Below, piece after piece: positions 12,678 through 24,314 of a DNA stretch of 64,000 bases. The position numbers were made by a program, and so were the translations under genes. The number at the start of each line of letters is the position of its first letter. The stretch's first letter is position 1. The stretch comes from Boletus sp. NGJ (Eukaryota > Basidiomycota > Agaricomycetes > Boletales > Boletaceae): assembly GCA_019096195.1 (NCBI GenBank), contig JAGTXK010000021.1, positions 620,001-684,000 of the forward strand, given 5' to 3'. The notes under the pieces are model-generated. The model had not been told where the DNA came from and did no database searches. It saw only the letters and a program-made list of their open reading frames with translations.

Positions 12678-13591
12678 TGTTACAGTTAGGGAAGGGGGTA
12701 TATCTTTTTCTCTCCCTTCACCCCCAGGACTATGGGACAACCTCTTTCTTGACTCTGACCAGGGATTCCCCTGCAATACCAACACAGGCATTGTCTCATC
12801 CAGAACTCCCTTTCTAGGAGATACCTGTCTCAGCCATGACACTGCCCCATTTCTCTTTCATTGATATATGCATTTCACCTCTAATTCAATCAATAGACAT
12901 TGCCTCCTCGGCTATATTCTCTCATACACAGCCTAGTATTCCAAATCCTCCATTTGACTGATGCCTTGGTCACTTATGGTAATCTTTAGTCTGTGACTGA
13001 TTATTACCATATATGATATGAAGCCTGCCCTAGATGGGAAAGGCCTATATATATGGGCATTCGCCCTCCATGTAACTCTAACCTAGATCTACACAACTTC
13101 CCATGTAATCTACCACTTCACCTCAGAAGCCTGCTCCTGCTTTGGAGGTGATCACCACAGTGCTTGTGATCATCTTCCTCATCACTTTGCACTTGTGTGG
13201 CCTCGTTGCCATTCGCTTGCATTGCTAGACAGCAACTCCAACGCCAACAGAGGTTGGCCCATGTAAGCCCAGGACTCTGCCACTGGTAGCACAGTAAATC
13301 CAGGACTCCGCCACTGGTACTGTATTGGTCAGGACTCTGCCACTGACCCTGTATAGGATAGGTCTGCCCTTCCTTTGAATTGTGCCACCATCCTCAAAGC
13401 CCAAGACTCCGACATTGGTCATAGAGTAGCAGCTCCAACCCCAAGGGAGGCTCTATGTTAAAGCTAGCTGTCAGTCCCCAGTCCAAGGAACCATTGGGCC
13501 TCAGGAGGTATTTTCCCCTCAAGTCCAGCTAGTCCAGTAATCATACAGGGTTGATTACTTGGGAATATGTCACTTGTTACCTGGCATAACA
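12678..13591 (+). repeat. Gypsy-family solo LTR
   Basis: The 914-bp sequence starts TGTTACAG and ends CATAACA, matching the LTRs of the gypsy element at 31.5-39.8 kb along its length. The exact 5-bp duplication CTGGG lies on both sides (12,673-12,677 and 13,592-13,596). With no internal region between, it is a solo LTR formed by recombination between the two LTRs of a former full element. Confidence 0.92.
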
Positions 13592-14381
13592 CTGGGTTCT
13601 GCAAGTTCTCCCGACACATTGTTGGGATCGCCCTCTTGGCTCAGGATCTTCTTCATCCTGCACTCAGGTCTCACCTTTGTCCTTACCAGTTAGCTAGCGT
13701 CTGTGTCTTTTCACCAGTGTTTTCCATCAAAACATCTTGATCAACTTGCTGCTACTGCTGATCCACTGGTTGACTGGAGGTGCTACCTTTCATGGCAGTG
13801 GGTGGGGTGACTTAGGCCACTTGGACACCAGCTGCATTCAACCTACTTGGCAGATCTTGTTTGAGGAACCATCAGTGGTTGGGTTGATGGTCCACATTGT
13901 CTTGAAATATTGCATTTCAATCTGGCCACTAGTCATTTTAGTATCCTGCAAGCTAGATATCACAAGCCACAGCTAGACAGGTAGTGAGCACTCAGAAACC
14001 CATATATCACAGTCTGAAGCTCAGCTCTGTTTAGCCCAGATATATCTGAAATCCAAATTATACCATTGGATTGAGTAACCATGTTCATGATAGTATCTTA
14101 GATTTTTCCTCTCAGCTTCTTTGGCTTTGGGTTATGTTCTTCAGAGCTCCAGTCACCCTCGTTATTAGCATCATCCACTTCACTAGCATTATTAAAGCTA
14201 TGAGTGAGAAAATAATCCCATTGTCCCTGGATGATATTAAACCCTGGAAATGCTCAATGTTTGGGTTGAAGTCAAAGCTATTGGTTGTCAGACTCAACAA
14301 CAAACTTCAGTTTAGCGATGTACTGGTTCGAAAATATTTCCCCCTTATCATCTTTGAACCTGGTTAGCATTACCATCCAGA
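13592..14381. other. No gene recognised
   Basis: A CpG-poor stretch with only short open frames, of which the longest (14,071-14,367, 98 codons, +) has no known domain. I see no repeat ends apart from those of the neighbouring elements. Confidence 0.45.
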
Positions 14382-14383
14382 TA

Positions 14384-15623
14384 CAGTGACTCTCAAAACT
14401 GTTCCAATACCTACAAACACCCGTGGGAATGTCACTTGGCTTTGGTGGAACAAATAATAGTACATACCCTTGGCTACCTATGGGCACTTGGATTAGGTGA
14501 TTTGATCCAGAGGAAGTGGAGATATGGCTATTTTAAAACAGCAACTACATTGGAACAGTCTTGGGACTTTTGATTATCATAAGGGTATTTGGTATATACC
14601 AGTACTTGGTATATCCTCCTTTGGCTTTAAGCACTGCCTGAACCCTTTTAGGCATGCTTTCAATCAATCCCTGACACACCTCAGCTGGTATCTCATTCCA
14701 TTTCTCCTGAGTTCTTCTTCACAACTCCTCTATTCCCTTAGGAGGCTCCTCATAGTCTGCCAGCTTCCTTTTGAGGTGAAGCCAGATATGTTCTACAGGA
14801 TTGAGGTCAGGAGACTGTGCAGGCCATACCATGGTCCTAAATTCCTGCTCTTCCAGCCACTCCTTGACCTTTTTGCAAGTATGCTTGGGATCATTATCTT
14901 GTTGAAAGATGACATCAGGAGGATTCAGATCATAGAACTTTAAGGAATCCTGGAGTTCATTCTTCAAAATTTAAAAATAGAGATCACCATCCATTCTACC
15001 ATCAACCTTGATTGCATAGCCAACCCTATCCCAAGCCATACAGCCCCACAACATCAAAGAACCCCCTCCAAACTTCAAAGTCCCCTCAACTAATCTGTCA
15101 CTAAGCCCCTCTCCTGATGACAAATATTAACAGAGGAAAGCTTTGATGGACAGCCTCCAGCAGACTTTTAAAGGTCAGAACACTCCTTGGAACAAAGTCT
15201 AGAGATGGTAGCAATGCCAACACCTGTACTAAAGGCAATAGAGTGGATGGAATGGCCAGAATCAAGTTGAGAGAGAATAGTGTTCTTTTGAGTGGTAGAG
15301 ATTGCATGATGGTAGTGGTTAAGAGTCAAGAAGTGTGGGAACATTTTTAGACTCAGACATGATATTCATATGTATATCTTTGTTTGTACCACCAAACAAC
15401 AGCAATTATATCATAAAGATTCTAATGCTCACATCGAAAGTCCCAAGACTGTTCCAATGTAGTTGCTGTTTTAAAATAGCCATATCTCCACTTCCTCTGG
15501 ATCAAATCACCTAATCCAAGTGCCCATAGGTAGCCAAGGGTATGTACTATTATTTGTCCCACCAAAGCCAAGCGAAATGCCCATGGATGTTTGTAGGTAT
15601 TGGAACAGTTTTGGGAGTCACTG
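14384..15623 (-). mobile_element. Tc1/mariner-type DNA transposon with long inverted repeats
   Basis: Both ends read CAGTGACTC(T/C)CAAAACTG inward and are flanked by TA (14,382-14,383 and 15,624-15,625), the Tc1/mariner target. The inverted arms are about 186 bp each (14,384-14,569 and 15,438-15,623) and about 95% alike by eye. Between them on the minus strand is a Tc1-type transposase relic. The element is about 1,240 bp, close to a normal Tc1 length, but its transposase is broken. Confidence 0.9.
14719..15310 (-). pseudogene. Tc1-like transposase relic
   Basis: The transposase would cut and paste the element through a DDE catalytic triad. On the minus strand an N-terminal helix-turn-helix part can be read near 15,300-15,120 (TTQKNTILSQLDSGHSIHSI, then GVGIATISRL). 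It is followed by GGSLMLWGCMAWDRVGY near 15,070-15,020 and by the C-terminal part 14,967-14,719. That last part has the second Asp in QQDNDPKHT and the third acidic residue in AQSPDLNPVEHIW. The stretch between the helix-turn-helix and GGSLMLWG is too short: the block that normally holds the first catalytic Asp is missing, so there is an internal deletion near 15,110. There are also in-frame stops (near 14,968 and in the N-terminal part). It is not functional. Confidence 0.85.
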
Positions 15624-15625
15624 TA

Positions 15626-16920
15626 CTGCCCTTTCTCCACATTTCTTCAGCAAATTATTTCATCACCATTTCAAGACCTCACGTTATAAATCTAAACAAC
15701 ATGTTGGCTCCACTGTTTATCCAAGAATATATTTTGAATATACACTCACTGAGATTTTGCCTCTTTTGGAGCTCCATCCCAATTTCAAGCCTTTGCCATC
15801 TGCTTTGCTTGCTCCATGATCTGAGGGGATAGGCCTTGAACGACCTCACCAACCATGATCTGATAGTGATGGAACATGTCAGAAGAACCTGGCTTCACTC
15901 CATACCATTCCTCTATAATTTTCTTAATCTGATCTTTCTGCAGCTTCCTGATAACTGACCAAATGGTCCACAACCTCCTGAGTGAGATGGTCTTTTTCAA
16001 TCCTTTCGCTCTTAATTGTGCCTGCCTATGCATCCATCTGAGGTATGTCTGTGCTCAGGTCAATTTGTATATTTGTTGCAGTTTGTCCCTCAGCTAACAG
16101 AAGCTGAGGGTCTCAGTCCCCATGCTCTAGAATGAGATTTTCTAGGAGACAATGCAAGTCACCAGCTAATCTCCACCATATTGTTTTTTTATTTCCCTTC
16201 ACTGCTTTTCAGAACAGCCATTCATCTCAGAGTAGGGTCAAAGCTGCTTTAGATATTGCTGTACTCGGATAACTCTTTTCAGGTGCCTTGGTTAACCATA
16301 ATGGGCCCACCTGATTTGCTGCATCTGGTTCAGTGTCTGACTCTGACTCTGACTCTTTCCTCTCATCTTCTGAATCAGGCAGGCTAGTCTTTTGGTTTTT
16401 GGTTTCAACATAATTGTTCTCAAGGTCAGACATTGAGATGTGGGATATGGCAAAGACTTGGGATGTTGACAAGGATGTTGACAAGGATGAAAGCAAGTGA
16501 CTTAAATGGTATGTACTACTATGCTACAACCCCCTTCAATCAAGTCATACTATCCAGGATCTACACACCTGAGCTAACATATCACCTATCAGCATGGTTC
16601 CAAGGTTACATCACACTTTTATCATATATAAATAAATATCAACATTGGCTATGAGTCTTGGGTTGGAAATTCAGCAATATTAGGGTTATGCCTCGGTTCA
16701 ACACTCAGTTGTGCCACAGGGTAGCTTGTGAAGTAAAAGAATAAGGTTCACCGAGTGTCTCAGAGCAGCCAAAGTGCCACAGGATCACATGAAGTAATAA
16801 TCCTGATTGGGAGGACTGTTGAATTCAGCTGGCTAATCTTTGCATTGCAAGTGACTTGTAACTTGTGTTTCTAAAGTTGCAAAGCAATATCCACAGGCAA
16901 AACATGCCCCAAAATCCCAA
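15626..16920 (-). other. Decayed coding-like stretch, unknown
   Basis: Two minus-strand frames look like protein: 16,496-16,227, with a strongly acidic serine run (DSEDERKESESESDTEPDAA), and 16,033-15,785, a basic helical segment containing KIIEEWYGVKPGS and MVGEVVQGLSPQIMEQA. I recall similar segments in proteins encoded in Agaricomycete repeat islands but cannot name the family. No start, splice pattern or conserved catalytic motif is visible. Treat it as a probable relic. Confidence 0.35.
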
Positions 16921-16929
16921 TAAGTATAA

Positions 16930-19900
16930 GATTAATTGTGGCAGTGTAACTCATGCTGTATGGCTGACGAAAACACCACTAGAGGAACCAAGATGACATT
17001 TGTCCGATTGGAACCTGTGGAAAATACTTTTACAACTCCTTTACAGTCTATCCAATCCACTCCAAGTAAGCCAGGGCCTTCTGGCCCTCAGTTTGCCTTC
17101 CATAGTGACATGCATATAGTTTAACAATGCTGTATTCCCATGTCTGATCAGGTTTGATGCAGGCCTAATGAAGCTGAGATACCTGTAGAAGAGATTTAGC
17201 CCATCTAATACACACAGAAAAGAGTATTCAATCTAAGTCATAACTAAAAACACTAATACTGACCAATATTCATATAGTCCTGCAACAAGTATCTTCAAGA
17301 ATGAATTTCTACAGGCTCTCCTTGACATGGAAGCTCCATCTGATCCACATGAATGCAGCATATGCCACCAAGATGGCATTTATTAATGTTCTAATTGCTT
17401 TGGTCAACCCTTATTCTGTACCCAATGTTGTAGGGATCAATATCAGAGCAATCCATTCTACCAGATTACCCAATGGACTGGAGGATTTTTTGAGCATTCA
17501 TCTCTGATGTTGGTAAGGAGCTTGCTTCCTCTATAATATTATCATTAAGGTTAAACAATTCTACTGCAGACTGGTTTTGAACTTCATCTCAGCCATCAGG
17601 GAGCCCCCTGCCAATCGGCTGCACACTTTCTGAATGAGCCCAAGGTGCCTTCAAGCTTGTCTGAAGCAGAATGGGAAGATTTCAGGTATGAAGATGTTCC
17701 TGCTCATCTGTGGCCCCCATCCTTCTCAGAATATCTCACTATTGTAGATGTGATGGGTGTCCATTTTCTCATAGTAAAATACTGCACCTGTGATGATGCT
17801 GAAATGGATTATATGCAGCTCTTGCACCTTAAGCTTTTTCTGGTCACTTTGGAAAGGCCAAGCACAGCTTTTATGTTTTCGGTTCTGAACAACTTTATTC
17901 AAGATAATCTGGAATGTGGAACCTTGGGAATGAACTATTAAAGTAAGCTTCATAGAGTTACATCCAATGTGTTCCCCAAATGGTGCCAGTAGATAGGCTC
18001 TACCTTTTAAAATCACACTGACTCACCTAGTGCCAGAACCAGTACTGAGAGCTACTTTGGGTTGCCAGGCAGTGGAGGCTGCTGAAACTTCTTAAATGGA
18101 ATGGCTTTGGGCAATGTTCTGAGGAGCCCACCAAGAGGGGTCTTGCTTTGTTTTGCTCTGTTTGTCCCCAACCAGGAATCAACATGCATGTTCCTGCTGA
18201 AGAGTTTTCATGGTGAGAGGACAATTTTTTCAGAAGAGTTGGATGTTCCACTGATCTACCCTTAGACAAATGTATAGTTGAACAGTCATCGTGGATGGGA
18301 ACTTCAAAGTGGAACATATGTATGAGAAAAAGCCCAAAGATCAAATTTGGCTCATGGATGGACTCAGTTATATGGTAACTCAGCTAGATTATCTCACTTA
18401 TACTTATCTGAAGGACACAAAACACCCTCTAGAGGTTTACTTTGATCATTAATGTGTTTACCACTGATATTTGACCCAGTGGTCAAATTGTAATAATCAC
18501 TGAGTGGTCAATCAGGCAAATGCAAGCCAAGGTTGGCTTTAAGCAACTGGCATTGGCAGTTCGGCCTGTGCCCCACACAGATGCTTTGTTCTACATTCAG
18601 TAGTGTACTTTCAGAAAGGGGAAAGGTGGGGCCTCTCCTCTCTAAACTTCCTTGGTGCAAGGCAGATAAACATGGACTATTCATTCTACCATGCTGTGAC
18701 CCACCAGATGGGTGACATTTCTCAGGTCATAAGCTTTTATGATGTAAATTGCTCTTATATGAAAAAGCTGTAGACCAAGCTCAGAAAAAACGACTACATC
18801 CGACTCCCTCCAATTGTTGAAATTGTTCCAGGAATCAGAATTTGGCATGTACATGGCCATCAGTCAGCATGCTTTGCTTAGCATGTGCTGCTGTTTATTT
18901 CAGGTGTGGGTTGGGTGGATGGAGAGATGATTGAAAACCTGTGGTCAACTCTGAATTTTGTATTAGGATCTATGTGGGGAATGACCTCTCCTCATTGACA
19001 AGAACTTCTAGACTTTCAAATGAACAATTTCAATTTCATAAAAATGACTCAGATGGGTGAGTCCAATTAGAGTGCCTCTATAGCAGCCTGAGTTACATGT
19101 GTCCATCAATGTGGCAAGCCTATCTTGAAAGCTAAAGGTTGCTTGGCAATCTTTGGCATTGGCCCAAGAAACATTCTGTGATCTTGACTCAGGTGTCCCT
19201 GAAATGCAAAGACAATGATGGCTAAATCAGGAGCAGAGAGCCACATCACAATGAGTCAGTGATCCTTTAGCAATGAACATATTTGAGGTCCAATTGAAGA
19301 AAGGTAAGTTGAATACCATTTCCTTCAGGACTGTTCTTATTCAGTCCAAGCACCAACTATTCAGACTGTGGAGCTGGATATTTTGAAAGAAGGTCCGACA
19401 CCAAGGTGGCCTCATCATGGAGCTGCAACTTGGCTTTCTGGGGGCCTCAAGATAGAGGAGAACCAAATATCTCTCAAGCAAGATATTCGATGAATGGGGT
19501 CCAGAGCCACCAAGCTCCAATAACTCACTTTGGCCTGAAGAACAGATCAGTTGGCAGCCAATATCTCAGTCTTTTTTTCAAATGTGTCAGCATTTCTTGG
19601 CTCCAAATACCAAGATGATCTTATTTCCAAGATATCGGACAAAAAGAGTGACATTGAAGATGATGAGGTGGTTGACACTTTGCAGGCAAAACAATCAGAT
19701 CAACTCAAATTTCTGCTCCCTTCACAACTGGGTCATGAAATATGTCTTGAGCTTAGCATAAAAGCTCTGAGTGACCAGGAGCTTCAACTCCAAGCTGGGC
19801 AAGCGAGTGATTCTCTGCATGAAATTTGGCTTGCCTTAGCAGATAAAGCTGTCCTCTTCTGTACTGACATAAAAAATGCCTCTAGCCATTGCAAGTCTAC

Positions 19901-20460
19901 TTGGGCATGGGAAAAGATCAATGCAGTGGAGGCAATCATCAGCAGACATATCATAACTGCCAATCAGCCATAATACATCTTTTGGCCAAAAATGGGATGA
20001 TGGCCCAGTATAAGCTTTGAGGAATGATGACCTCAATGTCAGCATAGTTGTCACAGCACCGAATATCTGAAATCATTCTCAAAATACATTGGTTTGGTTC
20101 TGGTTAATGGATATTCTTGGTGACACCAAGATGAATAACTGGATGTCTAAATGTAAGCGGACTCTCATCTTTATTACAGGTTGCTAATATTCAATGGAAA
20201 GTCCACCAGGTCCATTGGTTGCATGCCAAAGCTACAATGGATCGGTAAAAGGAGGAAAACGAACTTCTGAAGGCTGAGTTTGAATAGACTATCAATTACT
20301 TCAACTACAAATCCAATGAATGGGCACAGCATTGCTATGTCAGTGGGCAAAAAGGGGACTGAGGCCAGAAATGCTATGTGTCTTGTCTGCAGGTGACCTA
20401 TGCACAGCTTCAGGATCATTGTCAGGCCAAGCAGGAAAGCTGCAGGGTGTCAGCACAGAA
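16930..20460 (+). mobile_element. KDZ (Kyakuja-Dileera-Zisupton) DNA transposon, decayed
   Basis: Pieces of a KDZ transposase can be read in order on the plus strand, with frameshifts and stops between them. A CxC2 zinc-binding domain lies at about 17,350-17,513 (ECSICHQDG, then CSNCFGQPLFCTQCC and QWTGGFFEHSSL). Next comes KYCTCDDAE and TAFMFSVLNNFIQDNLECGT at 17,775-17,930. The core block is at about 18,835-19,030 (IWHVHGHQSACFA, then GVGWVDGEMIENLWSTLN). The tail is at 19,551-19,973 (QASDSLHEIWLALADKAVLF) and 20,178-20,450 (QWKVHQVHWLHAKA). These blocks match the family's known layout. Terminal repeats were not found, so the true ends are unknown. Confidence 0.8.
17350..17513 (+). pseudogene. 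CxC2 zinc-binding domain of the KDZ transposase
   Basis: Paired cysteines CSIC, CSNC and CTQCC are spaced as in the CxC2 domain that stands at the N-terminal side of KDZ transposases, and the block ends with the characteristic W-T-G-x-F-F-E. One in-frame stop interrupts it. This domain is what makes the KDZ call firm, since it is largely confined to this transposase family. Confidence 0.75.
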
Positions 20461-21684
20461 TGGGTCAATGGATAGTAGTCCTATTGTTTGAGGCACTCTC
20501 ATTATAGGATAGCAGGCCCATTGTTCAAGCCATTGTCTGGTTATGGCATCCACCTATTTCAAGTTTGCCATGGTCAATCATTTTGGAATCTTTCAATGAT
20601 GGATCCAACACCATATAAGGCCCAAACTTATTACACATTTTTGGAAACTGACCTTTCTCCACAACATTTACATCATAGACACTCTACCCACTTTAGGTAT
20701 CAGCTACCACCACATGATGATGTGGTACTATAAATACCAAATCAAAGTAGCTGTAGCCCATCTTTAGCAACTTCCAACAGAGGCTTGGCCAAAGCATTGG
20801 TTTGAGAACCTGACATTCAATGGAGTGAGCTTGTTTATTTTGGACATTACAGCAGCATGTCTCACATTTGGAATTTTCCAGTCATCATTGCCCTATTTCA
20901 TCTCACTGTATGCACCTCAGCAAACTGTATCCCCTCCCACACCTGCATTTGCCTACCATCTGACATCTGGAAATATACCCACCGAGCTGCAGCAGATGAT
21001 TCAGGATCTCAATTCAGCTAAGTTAGATGGCATCCAATGAATGCTGGAGTTATTACCACAATGGGAGTTGAGGAGTGATGCACCAGAGTTCAGAATGGAG
21101 GACTCCTGGTGGGTTGCTGACATACCAACATATCCTGACTGAGAGGTGAGCCTGGAATTGAGCAAGGTATTGGACCAAGCATATCATTACTTTAAAGTGG
21201 GTGCCTTTCTGGAGTGTTTTTGGTGGACTCAAAATAATTCATCATAGGATCTTTAGGGTCCCCACAAGTCCCCACTCCACAGGATACACAATGCTGGGCT
21301 GGATGTGATGGAAGGCAAAGTGATGGATGAGCTGCAGAAGAATATGGCCAAAGTGTGGCATACCAAGATAATCATAATAGACTCATGGTTGGACATATGC
21401 AGGCTTTGGGAATTATATGGAGAGTATAAGTAACATATTTTGTATCAAGAAATGGGCATATTTATGATGGATTGCAACAGTGTCTATCATATTCCATATG
21501 ATTACAGCAGAAAACATCCACAAATTCATGAACATTATCCCACATATAAAATGAAAGGACTACCCAATCTTCTTCAGTAGAACTGACACCATGTTCTAAA
21601 AGTTGTCCAGATAATGCCACAAGGGTACCTGAATTGTATCAAAGCCAATGTTGTATGGTCAGGATGACAAAGTCCAGCTCAGGG
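20461..21684. other. Probable 3' flank of the KDZ element; no gene recognised
   Basis: Short open frames at 20,488-20,733 and 20,825-21,040 (+) and scattered protein-like text to about 21,430 show no domain I can name. They may belong to the KDZ element's tail or to a second relic. CpG content is very low. Confidence 0.35.
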
Positions 21685-22558
21685 TATTATGGTTATGGAA
21701 GGGGGTACATCTTTTTCCCTCCCTTCACCCCCTCCCAGACTCTGGGATGACCTTCTCTTTGACTCCTCTGACATGGGATTCCCCTGCAATGCCCACACAA
21801 GCATTGCCCTACCCTAGCCCCTTCTAGGCAATGCAACACCATGGCTGTGACATAGCCTCCTATTTCCTCTTGTTCATTTCATCTTCTGATCTGATCATAG
21901 ACATTGCCTCCTTGGCTGTGTTCTCTTATACACAGCCCAGTATTCCAACTTTCCATTTGTCTGATGTCTCAGGTCTTCTTTACAGTAATATTAGATCTGT
22001 AATCTCACATTACTATATACAATAGGAAGCCTGTCCTAGATTGAAAAGGCCTATTTATACAGGCACTTGCCCTTCATGTATCTCTCTAATCTTGATCTTC
22101 ATAATCTAACCTGGTGTATATCATCTCCACTCCCCCACTGACTTCTGTTCCTTGAAGTCAAAGCTGGAAGCATTGCTTCTCATCTTACTAGTGATTGTAG
22201 TAATCACTAGCCTCTTTGTTTGCTTTACTACCCATTGAGGTTGAAGGCAAAGCTGTACTCCCTATTATCAGACCAGGGTTATAAGAGCCATCTGTCCTAT
22301 AAGAGTAGGGCAGGTAGTAGAAACCTTGCAGAACATATGTCGTGGACAGTTGCTGCTCTGAGATATGTTGGGAGCTGGACATCTTGTCACTCGCATATTA
22401 GGCTTAGGTGGTTATCCTAAAGCCCACAAATGCTACATTACTCACCAGCCAATCAAACCCTTGCCTATTTAGAGGAAGGGAGAGTAGCAGGTCCTCATGA
22501 ACTCCAGTTCACCTTCAGTTCACCAGGTCACGTGTCCCATTGTTATGAGGTTGTAACA
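21685..22558 (+). repeat. Gypsy-family solo LTR, diverged
   Basis: The 874-bp sequence follows the gypsy LTR from a decayed start (TATTATGG in place of TGTTACAG) to an ending in GTAACA. Exact CAGGG duplications lie at 21,680-21,684 and 22,559-22,563. The start differs by transitions of the C-to-T/G-to-A type, in line with methylation-linked decay, so this is an old solo LTR. Confidence 0.82.
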
Positions 22559-22574
22559 CAGGGTAGTCGCTGAC

Positions 22575-22875
22575 TGTTAGAATTAATTCCTTTCTGTGTA
22601 CTTCAACTCATTACTTGTTATTGCACCAGACTTGGTCATACATGCATGGACTCTCATTACATAATCTGTACTTAGTATTCTGCATGCATCACTTTTTTTC
22701 CTCCCTTAGGAATTCTCTCACAACAAGAGACGACCACTGAGGTAGGTACATAGACTCTGTTGTAACACTTGTATAGCTTACCTAGCCACTCAGACAGTTT
22801 TGGTCTAGGTAAATATATAGCAATTCTTTCACAACAAGAAATGACCACTGAGACAGTTTTGATCTAGCTTGTATA
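22575..22875 (+). repeat. Copia 5' LTR
   Basis: 301 bp, aligned end to end with 28,360-28,660. It contains two copies of an internal motif around TTCTCTCACAACAAGAGAYGACC followed by a segment ending TCTAGGTAAATATA or TCTAGCTTGTATA, so the LTR has its own roughly 100-bp imperfect duplication. It is followed by GGTTATGAGCCC, a plausible primer-binding site. Confidence 0.88.
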
Positions 22876-22984
22876 GGTTATGAGCCCTGAGTTCTATTAG
22901 GGCAGAATTTAGATTCCAACAAGATCAGATAATAGAAAATCAGAAACATAGTCACACTGAAATCAGTCAATCAGTCCATCTCAC

Positions 22985-24175
22985 TTCCCATCTGATCTGG
23001 TTCGACAATGGGAAAATACAAACATATATGTGAACTGACAGGGGTGGAGAACTACCCACAATGGCAAAAGCAGATGACACTAGCACTCTAGGGTGAGTGC
23101 TTGTGGTCTCACTACAGTGCAGGCAATCCATTGGACTACTCAGATGTACCCTCCACAAAACCTGCCCCAGCTGATCCATCAGCCATTATGGAAAGTGAGA
23201 TGGAGAAGATACTTAACTGGGTAGTAAAAGATGCCTAGGCCAAGGCACTAATTGATCACAAACTATCAACCTCCATCACCAGCCTTCTAAATGAGACCCA
23301 AACTGCCTGTGAACAGTGGGATGTTCTTTTTCTCTACTATTCATACAACAACCTTCTCTTACAGTGCGAGCTCCACACAAGGGTCTGGACTGAGAAGCTC
23401 AAGGATGCTAATGATGCAACCCACTATGTCGGCGTATTCAAGGATGCTTGGCGATGGTTCCTACACATGGGAGTACACTACACAATCAAGGAGTCCATAT
23501 TCAATCTCTTACAGGGTCTTTCCAATGAGCTGGAGTGGAGAATCTTTCATGAGCTCACCTTGAGCAAACTCTCCTCATCCTCTTCTGTCACCACCATTTC
23601 ATCCACCACTGCCACGTCCACCTCTCCAACTTCAATATCTGCTGCACTCACATCACCCAATTGCCCAGCCTTCACCTTTGATGATGCCAAAAGACTGCTG
23701 ATCAAGAAGGCGAACATAATTGTGGAAGAACAAAAGCTCGCCAGCCCAGGATTAGAGTATGCAAATGCAGCTGTTAGCGGCACCAGAGGTGGAATCAAAA
23801 CTAACCAGACAACAGATATTCACATCCACAAGAATAACCTGGATGGTGTCCAGTGCACCAACCCCCTATGTGTCAGTAAGCCATGTGCTGACACACACGA
23901 TAAGTGTCATTGCTACTGGCCTGGAGGGGGAATGGAAGATAGGGCTCCAGTGTGGATCAAAAGCTATACCAAAGGGAAGGGTGATGAAACTGTAGCCATG
24001 TCGGTACAGTCCCCTTTGCCCACAGAAGCCAGCCTCAGACACGAACTATCTTGTGCATTCATATCCAAGACCACAGAAGAGACAGAGTTGGCCTGTCTCA
24101 TGTCTATCAGCACTCCCAGAACCATCCTTGATTCTGGTATAATGTCTCATTTGATCACAGACAGAATTTTATAGA
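22985..24175 (+). pseudogene. Copia gag and protease remnant
   Basis: Capsid-like text at about 23,230-23,570 (DQLG... region through FNLLQGLSNELEWRIFHEL) leads into a serine/threonine-rich linker and a cysteine-histidine motif with the order CTNPLCVSKPC, THDKCHCYWPGGG near 23,850-23,930, typical of fungal copia gag. The protease box ILDSGIMSHLI lies near 24,130. Fossil with several breaks. Confidence 0.8.
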
Positions 24176-24314
24176 GGAAGACTGCCCCCCAGTCAAAACT
24201 GCAAATCATGGAAGACTTATGACTATCAGTTATGGCAACTGCATCATGGAGGTTGAGCTTGGAGGGTCAACTTATTGACTGACACTAAAGGAATATCTTC
24301 ATGCCCCCAGAGCC

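Noticed and set aside
20825-21430. Possible TET/JBP oxygenase gene linked to the KDZ transposon
   Set aside because: No His-x-Asp metal motif or other oxygenase block could be read in the frames of this stretch.
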